In this document: positions 14,960 to 21,175 of the stretch, piece after piece | How the letters are laid out: every line of letters begins with the position of its first letter | How positions within the stretch are numbered: position 1 is the first letter of the stretch | Source: Oscillospiraceae bacterium | GTDB lineage: Bacteria > Bacillota > Clostridia > Oscillospirales > CAG-272 | Reading direction: 5' to 3' | Length of the DNA: 21,175 bases | Assembly: GCA_015065395.1 (NCBI GenBank) | Contig: SVQJ01000009.1 | Coordinates: forward strand, 1-21,175 | Notes under the pieces: generated by a model | Told to the model about the DNA's origin: nothing | Seen by the model: the letters and a program-made list of their open reading frames with translations, nothing else | The model's database searches: none | Position numbers and translations under genes: made by a program

Positions 14960-15973
14960 ATGGGAAAATATATAGGTATAGACCTTGGAACCGCCAATAC
15001 CATAGTTTACGTCCGCGGCAAGGGCATCGTGCTTCGCGAGCCCAGCGTCGTTGCCGTTGAGCAGAGAAATAAAAAGGTGGTGGCTGTGGGAAACGATGCA
15101 AAGCTGATGCTGGGAAAGACCCCCGGCTCCATAACCGCTATGCGCCCCCTGAAGGACGGAGTTATCGCTGAGTTTGATTTCACAAGCGCGATGCTTCGCG
15201 ACTTTTTCAAGAAAGCCTCGGGCACAACAGTTTTCAGCCGCCCTAAAGTGCTTGTTTGCGTGCCCTACGGAGTTACCGAGGTTGAAAAAAGAGCGGTGGA
15301 GGACGTTGCCCTGGAGGCAGGCGCCCAGTCCGTTGCTCTTATTGAAGAGCCTATCGCCGCAGCTATAGGAAGCGGTCTTCGCGTGGAGGACGCAAGAGGC
15401 ACAATGATCGTTGATATCGGCGGAGGCACCACGGAGGTTGCCGTTATGAGCCTTGGAGGCATCGTTCTTTCCACATCTCTGCGTATCGCCGGAGATGAGC
15501 TGGATGAATCCATCGTCAATTATATTAAGAAAAAATACAATATCCTTATCGGCGAGGTCACCGCGGAAATGCTGAAAAAGAAGATCGGCAGCGTTCACCC
15601 CGGAGTTGACAGGGGTATCATGGAGATACGCGGAAGAAATCTTCTGAACGGACTTCCCGCCATCATAAACGTAAGCTCCGCGGAAATACGTGAGGCTATG
15701 CACGAGCAGATAGTGCATATAGTGGAAGCTATAAGAACTACCCTTGAAAATACTCCCCCCGAGCTTTCCAGCGATATATACGACAGCGGTATCATGCTGG
15801 CAGGCGGCGGCGCCATGCTTGGAGGACTGGATGCCCTGGTCACCCACGTTACGGGTATCCGCGCAACGGTGGCAAAGGCGCCTCTTGATGCGGTTGCCAT
15901 AGGCATCGGACACGTTATTGAAAATACAAACGACAGCGAGGCTGTTCAGTACAGAAACAGAAGCTCAAGATAA
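14960..15973 (+). CDS. mreB: Rod shape-determining protein MreB
   Basis: This actin-like ATPase forms membrane-bound filaments that guide lateral wall synthesis. It has 337 residues, near the normal length. The phosphate-1 loop GIDLGTANTIVYV is at 6-18, followed by EPSVVAVEQ, MRPLKDGVIAEFDFTSAML, VCVPYGVTEVEKRAV, EEPIAAAIGSGL, the phosphate-2 motif MIVDIGGGTTEVAVMSLGG and the adenosine motif MLAGGGAMLGGLD. Unlike many MreB proteins it has a slightly extended polar C-terminus (NTNDSEAVQYRNRSSR). A clear AAGGAG lies upstream of ATG 14960, 16 bp after maf. Confidence 0.97.
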   Translation: MGKYIGIDLGTANTIVYVRGKGIVLREPSVVAVEQRNKKVVAVGNDAKLMLGKTPGSITAMRPLKDGVIAEFDFTSAMLRDFFKKASGTTVFSRPKVLVCVPYGVTEVEKRAVEDVALEAGAQSVALIEEPIAAAIGSGLRVEDARGTMIVDIGGGTTEVAVMSLGGIVLSTSLRIAGDELDESIVNYIKKKYNILIGEVTAEMLKKKIGSVHPGVDRGIMEIRGRNLLNGLPAIINVSSAEIREAMHEQIVHIVEAIRTTLENTPPELSSDIYDSGIMLAGGGAMLGGLDALVTHVTGIRATVAKAPLDAVAIGIGHVIENTNDSEAVQYRNRSSR

Positions 15974-15995
15974 CCTTTGGAAAGGAGGTATCGGG

Positions 15996-16838
15996 ATGCG
16001 CGAATTTCTCCGCTCCAAGTTTTTCACGGTGACGGTGATAATCTCCCTGATAATGGTGATAGTTCCCACCGTTTTCAATATTATGGGCATCGGCGGTCTT
16101 TTGAGAAATACCGTGAATACCATACTTACCCCTGCGCAAAAGGTGTTTACCTACTGCACCGACGCGGTGGACGGCTTCGTTTCCTTTTTCACCGAGTTTG
16201 ACCGTATCGTTGATGAAAATAACGCCCTGAGAGAGGAAATAGTTTCCCTTAGAGACCGTATAAGCTCCGCCGAGGAGACCGAGGAAATGAATAACTGGCT
16301 CTATAACTATCTGGAGCTGAAAAGAGAGCATACCGATTTCGTTTTCGCCCAGGCTAACGTTACAGGCTCCGGCGGCACGAATTATATAACCGTCTTCACC
16401 CTTGACAGAGGAAGATCCCACGGAATACGGGAAAATATGCCCGTGGTCACAAACGAGGGAATAGTGGGCTATATCTCCCAGGTGGGAACCAACTGGTCAA
16501 AGGCAGTGACCCTCCTTGAAGCAGGAAGTGCCGTGGGCGCTTACGTTGAAAGAAGCGGAGAGCTTGGCGTTATCGAAGGAAACTTTTCCCTTGCCCGTGA
16601 CGGCGTCTGCAGAATGAATTACCTCTCCGCCGACGCGGATATAAAGGTGGGAGATCGAATAATCTCCGCAGGCTACGGAAGCGTCTATCCCAGAGGGCTG
16701 GTCATCGGCACCGTTGAAAACATCGAAAAGGATCCTGCCGGAAGAGACCTTTTGGTCACCGTTCGCCCCGGAGCAGATCTTTCATCTCTCGAAAAAATGA
16801 TGATTATTACCGAATATGAAACCTACACAGAAAAGTGA
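15996..16838 (+). CDS. mreC: Rod shape-determining protein MreC
   Basis: MreC is a bitopic protein whose external domain activates PBP2 in the elongation complex. This 280-residue protein has a basic cytoplasmic start (MREFLRSKF), one membrane helix (about 9-28), a coiled coil (about 65-100, FDRIVDENNALREEIVSLRD) and two beta-barrel segments with the family pieces NYITVFTLDRGRSHGI, MPVVTNEGIVGYISQVG and VGDRIISAGYGSVYPRGLVIG. The ATG at 15996 is chosen because AAAGGAGG sits a short distance upstream; the longer frame from 15918 would overlap mreB. Its end overlaps mreD by 23 bp. Confidence 0.93.
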   Translation: MREFLRSKFFTVTVIISLIMVIVPTVFNIMGIGGLLRNTVNTILTPAQKVFTYCTDAVDGFVSFFTEFDRIVDENNALREEIVSLRDRISSAEETEEMNNWLYNYLELKREHTDFVFAQANVTGSGGTNYITVFTLDRGRSHGIRENMPVVTNEGIVGYISQVGTNWSKAVTLLEAGSAVGAYVERSGELGVIEGNFSLARDGVCRMNYLSADADIKVGDRIISAGYGSVYPRGLVIGTVENIEKDPAGRDLLVTVRPGADLSSLEKMMIITEYETYTEK

Positions 16839-17736
16839 TCCCAAAAAACGGGAGCAGGGCTCTCTCAAGGTGATGCAAGGCAAAAGTGCCGCCGATAAAA
16901 AGAATGAGTGGCAGATTCCTGAAAGAACTCAGGTCATAATCACTCCGGGAGCAGAAAAGAGCTTGGAAAAAGCGGCTGCAGAGGGAGAGAGGGTGCGTAT
17001 CATTACGGACAGACGCCCTGATGCCAAAAGCAAAGCTCAGAGTAATGATCCCCGCAGTATACCTGCAAAAAAAAGCACCTCTCCTGCACAAAACAAAACC
17101 CAAACGCCAAAAAAAAGAAGAGAGCCTGCCAATCTTTTTGAGGCTGTTCTCGATGAGCTTCGGGACCGTGCACACTCCCTTCGCCTGAACATTCAGCTTA
17201 ATGCGGAGGATATAATAAAGGGCACCGTCTGTGCCGTGCTCCTCGTATTTTTTGCACTTTTGCAAACAACGTTTTTCTCGCGCTTTGCCCCCTTCGGCGC
17301 CACCCCCGACCTTATGCTTATCTTCGCCCTTTGCGTGGGCGTTTACGACGGGGAAAAATGGGGCAGCGTTTTGGGCCTTTGTGCCGCATTCGTCATCCAG
17401 TCTCTGGGAGGGAGCGGAAATGAGCCAAGCCTCCTTTCCCTGGTATATATGCCGACAGGCCTCGGAGCGGGACTCCTTATACGTTACTATCTCAGCAATA
17501 CCTTCCCCGTGAAGCTTATGCTCGTGGGCGGCGCAAGCCTTCTCAAATGCATAATAACCGTGATAAGCGCATCGATGCAGATAGAGGCAAGTCTCGGAAC
17601 CATTATCCTTAATATCGCCATTCCCGAGTTTTTCTCCACCGTGCTTATATCGCCCCTGCCCTTTTTCGCAGTGTGGCTGAGCCTTCGCCATTTCCATAAA
17701 ACGAGAGCGGAAAGAACCGACTCGGAGCAATTATAA
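16816..17736 (+). CDS. mreD: Rod shape-determining protein MreD with long hydrophilic N-terminal extension
   Basis: MreD is the polytopic partner in the MreBCD elongation complex. Residues from about 132 onward match the family: a helix GTVCAVLLVFFALLQTTFF, FAPFGATPDLMLIFALCVGV, YDGEKWGSVLGLCAAF and several further helices ending in a short charged tail. Residues 1-130 are unlike ordinary MreD proteins, which total about 160-180 residues: they are rich in Lys, Glu, Pro, Ser and Gln, lack membrane segments and look disordered. ATG 16816 lies inside the mreC end and has a weak ribosome binding site, consistent with coupled translation; an in-frame ATG at codon 20 is possible. No ATG exists close to the first helix, and the frame is intact, so the extension appears real. 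Confidence 0.85.
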   Translation: MKPTQKSDPKKREQGSLKVMQGKSAADKKNEWQIPERTQVIITPGAEKSLEKAAAEGERVRIITDRRPDAKSKAQSNDPRSIPAKKSTSPAQNKTQTPKKRREPANLFEAVLDELRDRAHSLRLNIQLNAEDIIKGTVCAVLLVFFALLQTTFFSRFAPFGATPDLMLIFALCVGVYDGEKWGSVLGLCAAFVIQSLGGSGNEPSLLSLVYMPTGLGAGLLIRYYLSNTFPVKLMLVGGASLLKCIITVISASMQIEASLGTIILNIAIPEFFSTVLISPLPFFAVWLSLRHFHKTRAERTDSEQL

Positions 17737-17757
17737 ATCAAAAAAGGAGGTACTCTC

Positions 17758-19902
17758 ATGAAAAGGAAAAGAGAACATTTCTTCAGATACGTGGTTCTGG
17801 GAGCTTTCTATGTTGCAGTATGCCTCCTTTTCACCGCGAGACTGATAAATATCCAGATCGCAGGTCAGGACTATTATCAGGAAGCCTACAACGACGGATA
17901 TTATTACAGAAACGTGACCATCAAGGCTCAGAGAGGCGAGATATTCGACCGCAACGGAAAAGCTTTGGTGACGAATTCATATACCTATGACCTTTATCTT
18001 GACGCAGGCAGCATACCTAAGGATAACGATGAAATGAATCAGTTTATCCTCCATATCCTCCGCCTGGCAGAGGATTTCGGAGAATACGAGGACTCCTTCA
18101 CCGTGCCCGATATGCCCTTCATGCAAAAAGACGGAGAGTGGACGCTGGATCAGTCCTTTATGCAGTCTGCTTACGGTAAGCGCCTGACCAGACTTCTCAC
18201 CGACCTCCATTTCACCCCCGACAGCGATGACGGCGGCTGGGAAAAGGAGGATAAGGGCGAAATGAGAGAGACCCTCCTTTACAGATACGGCATCGTGGGA
18301 GAGGATATGGAGGCAAAATACTCTCAGGAGGATTCAGATCTCCTCTTTGCCCTTCGCCTTGATATGGAGCTTTCCTATTTCTCCACCGCAGAGCCATATA
18401 CCATCCTTGAGGATATCGGCAAAAAATACATCGCCGCAGTTACCGAGGGAACCGTAAGAGGCATCGGCATCATTTGCGAAGCCGAGAGGGTTTATAATTA
18501 TCCCGGCTACGCTTCCCACATTCTGGGAAGAACGGGAAAGATCATGGCGGAAAACGCCCAGTATTATACCGATAAGGGATATAAGCTTAACGCCATCGTG
18601 GGCACCAGCGGCGCTGAAAGCGCATTTGAGGACTATCTTCACGGAGAGGACGGAGTTCTTACCATCGTTGAGGACGAGTTTGAAAATGTGGTGGATACCT
18701 TCGTTTCCAAGGAGCCCAAGGCAGGGCAGGACGTTTACCTGACCATTGATATAGATCTGCAGATGGACGCGGAAAAGGCTCTTGAATCAAATATTCAGAT
18801 GATAGTGGCAAACGCCGAGGCAGACGATAAGGAGCTGACGGGCGAGGACGCAAACGCAGGAGCTTTGGTAGCTATTGAAAAAAACAGCGGAGCGGTTCTT
18901 GCCATAGCATCCTACCCCACCTACGACCTTTCCACCTTTAACGAAAACTATCAGGCGCTGAGAGAGGACGAAAACGCTCCCCTCTTCAACCGCGCCCTTG
19001 AGGGCACATACGCGCCCGGATCCACCTTTAAGCCCGGTGTTGCCGTTGCCGCCCTTCAGGAGGATATAATCACTCCCTATACAGAGATCTACGGCGCAGG
19101 AAAATATACCTATTACGCAGACTTCCAGCCCTCCTGCTGGAGAGCCGGATGCCACGGAAACATAAACGTCTCCACAGCTATCCAGGTCTCCTGCAACTAT
19201 TTCTTTTACGACATAGGCCGACAGCTCACCATCTCCAATATCACAAAATACTGTGAAAAATACGGACTCGGCCAGCCTACGGGCATCGAGCTTACGGAAA
19301 AGGTGGGCATCCTTGCTTCCCCTGCCGCAAGAGAGGCAAACGGAGAGACCTGGTACGACGGAGATACTATCCAGGCAGCCATAGGCCAGTCCGATAACCT
19401 TTTCAATCCTCTCCAGATAAGCTCCTATATAGCAACACTTCTAAACGGAGGCACCAGATACAGCGCCCACCTTCTTTATGAGGTTCGGGAATACGACGGA
19501 AGGACCGTTTATACGGCAGAGCCCAAGATCGCAAGCACCATAAGCCTTGACAGCCAAAACGTCTCAACGGTAAAATACGCTATGAAGGGCGTTATGGAAG
19601 CGTCCGACGGCTCCGCGGTGCGCGTTTTCGCAAATTACCCGATAGCTGTAGGAGGAAAAACAGGTACCGCCCAGGTTTCCAAAACCTCCTCCGATAACGC
19701 TCTTTTCGTTGCCTTCGCCCCCTTTGACGATCCTGAGATCGTTGTTTCCTGCGTTATAGAGCACGGAGCAAAGGGTACCGATGCAGGCTTTGCCATCCGC
19801 GACGTTTTCGACAGCTATTTCGGCCTTAACGAGGACGATGACGATGACGAGGGCGGAAAAGATGACGGCACGACGAACAATGACGATGAAAACAATAACT
19901 GA
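17758..19902 (+). CDS. mrdA: Penicillin-binding protein 2 (elongation-specific peptidoglycan transpeptidase)
   Basis: This class B PBP cross-links peptidoglycan during side-wall growth, working with MreBCD and a RodA-type polymerase. It has 714 residues. A membrane anchor spans about 11-30, followed by the dimerisation signature AQRGEIFDRNGKALVTNSY (57-75). The transpeptidase motifs are all present: STFK with the active-site serine at 422, SCN (478-480) and KTG (634-636, GGKTGTAQVS). The region of about 85-235 contains a lineage-specific insertion of acidic, non-conserved sequence. The C-terminus is an Asp/Asn-rich tail (about 692-714) of simple sequence. An AAAGGAGG ribosome binding site lies seven bases before ATG 17758. 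No rodA gene follows; nth does. The symbol follows the E. coli naming. Confidence 0.93.
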   Translation: MKRKREHFFRYVVLGAFYVAVCLLFTARLINIQIAGQDYYQEAYNDGYYYRNVTIKAQRGEIFDRNGKALVTNSYTYDLYLDAGSIPKDNDEMNQFILHILRLAEDFGEYEDSFTVPDMPFMQKDGEWTLDQSFMQSAYGKRLTRLLTDLHFTPDSDDGGWEKEDKGEMRETLLYRYGIVGEDMEAKYSQEDSDLLFALRLDMELSYFSTAEPYTILEDIGKKYIAAVTEGTVRGIGIICEAERVYNYPGYASHILGRTGKIMAENAQYYTDKGYKLNAIVGTSGAESAFEDYLHGEDGVLTIVEDEFENVVDTFVSKEPKAGQDVYLTIDIDLQMDAEKALESNIQMIVANAEADDKELTGEDANAGALVAIEKNSGAVLAIASYPTYDLSTFNENYQALREDENAPLFNRALEGTYAPGSTFKPGVAVAALQEDIITPYTEIYGAGKYTYYADFQPSCWRAGCHGNINVSTAIQVSCNYFFYDIGRQLTISNITKYCEKYGLGQPTGIELTEKVGILASPAAREANGETWYDGDTIQAAIGQSDNLFNPLQISSYIATLLNGGTRYSAHLLYEVREYDGRTVYTAEPKIASTISLDSQNVSTVKYAMKGVMEASDGSAVRVFANYPIAVGGKTGTAQVSKTSSDNALFVAFAPFDDPEIVVSCVIEHGAKGTDAGFAIRDVFDSYFGLNEDDDDDEGGKDDGTTNNDDENNN

Positions 19903-20566
19903 GATCAATGACAAAGAAAGAGCAGCGAGAGTTCTCGCCGCCCTTGAAGAGCTGTACCCCAATGCCGCCTGCTCCCTTGAAGCGGACGGCGACCCGTGGA
20001 AGCTTCTCGTCATGGCAAGGCTTTCTGCCCAATGCACCGACGAGAGAGTAAATATCATATCCAAGGGTCTTTTTGAGGCCTTCCCCACAGCAGGAAAAAT
20101 GGCAGACGGCCCTATAGAAGAGATAGAAGGGCTTATTAAGTCCTGCGGGCTTTACAGGGGAAAGGCAAAAAGCATAAAGGAGACCTCAAAAATAATAGCT
20201 GAGAAATACGCGTGCCGCGTTCCCGATACCATGGAGGAGCTGCTCGCTCTTCCCGGGGTGGGCAGAAAGATCGCAAATCTCATTCTCGGCGACGTTTATA
20301 ATAAGGGCGGCATCGTCAGCGATACCCACTGTATGCGTATCTGCGGCCGCCTGGGATTTTATCCTGAGGATAAAAAGGATCCCCGCCTCACGGAAAGGAT
20401 CATGACACCGCTCATCGATAAAGAGAAGCAGAGCGGCTTCTGCCACCGCCTGGTGCTCTTCGGCAGAGATATCTGTACTGCAAGAAGCCCCAAATGCCGA
20501 CAATGCCCTATGAGGGATTTTTGCCTGCATTTTGAAAAAGCCGCACTTCCCCGTGCAAAGCAATGA
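19886..20566 (+). CDS. nth: Endonuclease III (DNA glycosylase/AP lyase)
   Basis: Removes oxidised pyrimidines from DNA and cuts abasic sites (base excision repair). About 226 residues. The helix-hairpin-helix LPGVGRKIANLILG (122-135) carries the catalytic lysine (K128), SDTHCMRICGRLGF holds the catalytic aspartate (D146), and the 4Fe-4S cluster ligands are in CTARSPKCRQCPMRDFC with the family spacing C-x6-C-x2-C-x5-C (197-213). The start is uncertain: ATG 19886 gives a family-like N-terminus and overlaps the PBP2 gene by 17 bp, while ATG codons at 19880 and 19862 are in frame and the last has GAGGG eight bases upstream. It is the last gene of the plus-strand run; no clear terminator follows. 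Confidence 0.95.
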   Translation: MKTITEINDKERAARVLAALEELYPNAACSLEADGDPWKLLVMARLSAQCTDERVNIISKGLFEAFPTAGKMADGPIEEIEGLIKSCGLYRGKAKSIKETSKIIAEKYACRVPDTMEELLALPGVGRKIANLILGDVYNKGGIVSDTHCMRICGRLGFYPEDKKDPRLTERIMTPLIDKEKQSGFCHRLVLFGRDICTARSPKCRQCPMRDFCLHFEKAALPRAKQ

Positions 20567-20619
20567 GCAACGCACCCTTTTGAAAGCTTAAACTCAGAAT
20601 TGCAGTGGGAATATCTTTT

Positions 20620-20648
20620 TTGATATCTCCACCTTTATATAATATATA
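20620..20648 (+). promoter_or_regulatory. Candidate promoter of the DUF1385 gene
   Basis: TTGATA (20620-20625), 17 bases, then TATATA (20643-20648) fit a sigma-A promoter moderately well; an overlapping TATAAT at 20638-20643 has poorer spacing. It lies in the 115-bp gap between nth and the next gene. A small inverted repeat (GATATC) surrounds the -35 region. Confidence 0.45.
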
Positions 20649-20681
20649 ACGCATATCCCAAAGATCAAGAAAGGCAAACCA

Positions 20682-21175
20682 ATGAAAAAAGAAAAAAATT
20701 GCCGCCTGGGTAAGGTAGGCGGTCAGGCAGTGCTTGAAGGTATAATGATGAAAAGCGGCGAGAATATCGCGCTCTGCGTCAGAAAAGAGGACGGCACCAT
20801 CGAAACGAAAAGGTCCTCCCATAAATCTCTCATAAAAAGAAAGAAATTTTTGAATATCCCCATCCTTCGCGGATGTATCAATATGGTAGAGAGCCTTATG
20901 CTCTCCTTCTCCACCCTCTCCGACAGCGCTAATATGCTGGGCATTGACGAAACAGAGGACGAATCCAGATTTGAAAAATGGCTCCGCAAAAAGCTTGGCG
21001 ATAACCTTATGAACGTTATCATGATCATCGGCATGGTGCTTGGCATTATCATAAGCCTTGCCCTCTTTATAGGCATCCCCACTCTGGTCACGGGAGGCAT
21101 CAACGCCCTTTGCAAGCACTTCTGGTCCTTCAGCCTTCCCAACGTCGTCCAGACGCTGATCTCAGGCATTATGAA
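20682..21175 (+). CDS. DUF1385 (YqhQ-like) membrane protein, N-terminal part
   Basis: The frame begins at ATG 20682 (AAAGG about 7 bases upstream) and runs past the right edge; about 164 residues are visible. The N-terminus contains VGGQAVLEGIMMKSGENIAL (12-31), the hallmark of the DUF1385/YqhQ family, then the conserved IPILRGCINMVESL (59-72). A hydrophobic segment (about 112-138) starts the membrane region. No biochemical function is established for the family as far as I know. A charged linker (LGIDETEDESRFEKWLRKKL) separates the cytoplasmic-looking N-terminus from the membrane part. In many Bacillota, members lie near prmC/prfA or rpmE; the continuation here is outside the window. Confidence 0.9.
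   Translation, partial: MKKEKNCRLGKVGGQAVLEGIMMKSGENIALCVRKEDGTIETKRSSHKSLIKRKKFLNIPILRGCINMVESLMLSFSTLSDSANMLGIDETEDESRFEKWLRKKLGDNLMNVIMIIGMVLGIIISLALFIGIPTLVTGGINALCKHFWSFSLPNVVQTLISGIM

Noticed and set aside
14933..15913. A 326-codon minus-strand open frame opposite mreB.
   Set aside because: It mirrors the mreB codons and has no recognisable family; mreB is unmistakable on the plus strand.
16807..17730. A 307-codon minus-strand open frame opposite mreD.
   Set aside because: Low-complexity His/Lys/Gly-rich translation with no family; the MreD helices on the plus strand explain the region.

Overview
The window looks like a chromosomal segment of an uncultured-type Clostridia bacterium (Bacillota), most like the Oscillospirales. 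The reasons are a dimer-type GlyQS, a TagO/LCP-type surface-polymer locus, a maf-mreBCD-PBP2 cluster, a DUF1385/YqhQ-family gene, strong sigma-A-type promoters and AGGAGG-like ribosome binding sites. This placement is inferred from gene content and not from a database search. Genes are ordinary housekeeping and envelope genes. I see no rRNA, tRNA, CRISPR array, phage or transposase.

Layout. Everything from 11210 down to 1 is on the minus strand and everything from 11384 to the end is on the plus strand. The two arms diverge from a 173-bp AT-rich region. Left arm, in the direction of transcription: proB-proA (proline synthesis, ending in a strong hairpin terminator at 9143-9168); a roughly 590-bp spacer with dispersed and inverted repeats; a monocistronic DAHP synthase gene with a near-consensus promoter; a 534-bp spacer packed with hairpins; then a promoter at 7006-7034 driving an envelope-polymer operon. 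That operon runs: O-antigen-ligase-like membrane protein, DUF4330 protein, TagO/WecA-type phosphoglycosyltransferase, a second DUF4330 protein, an LCP-like protein with a degraded active site, glyQS, and (after a weak terminator) the start of an aldose-1-epimerase-family gene.

Right arm: a tightly packed run of nine genes, zapA, U32 peptidase-family protein, dut, maf, mreB, mreC, mreD, PBP2 gene and nth, with gaps of 25 bp or less or overlaps. It probably forms one operon from a promoter at 11259-11287. A second transcription unit then starts with a truncated DUF1385 (YqhQ-like) membrane protein.

How the genes work together: mreBCD and PBP2 form the lateral-wall elongation machine, ZapA assists the FtsZ ring, and Maf is linked to cell-division control. 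Dut and Nth protect DNA from uracil and oxidised pyrimidines. On the other arm the TagO-like enzyme would load the first sugar-phosphate on undecaprenyl phosphate, the ligase/polymerase-like protein would extend or transfer the polymer, and LCP-type proteins normally attach it to peptidoglycan. The most unusual signals are the doubled DUF4330 genes around tagO, the LCP-like protein without its usual arginine motif, the MreD with a hydrophilic N-terminal extension of about 130 residues, and the families of inverted and dispersed repeats in the two large spacers.
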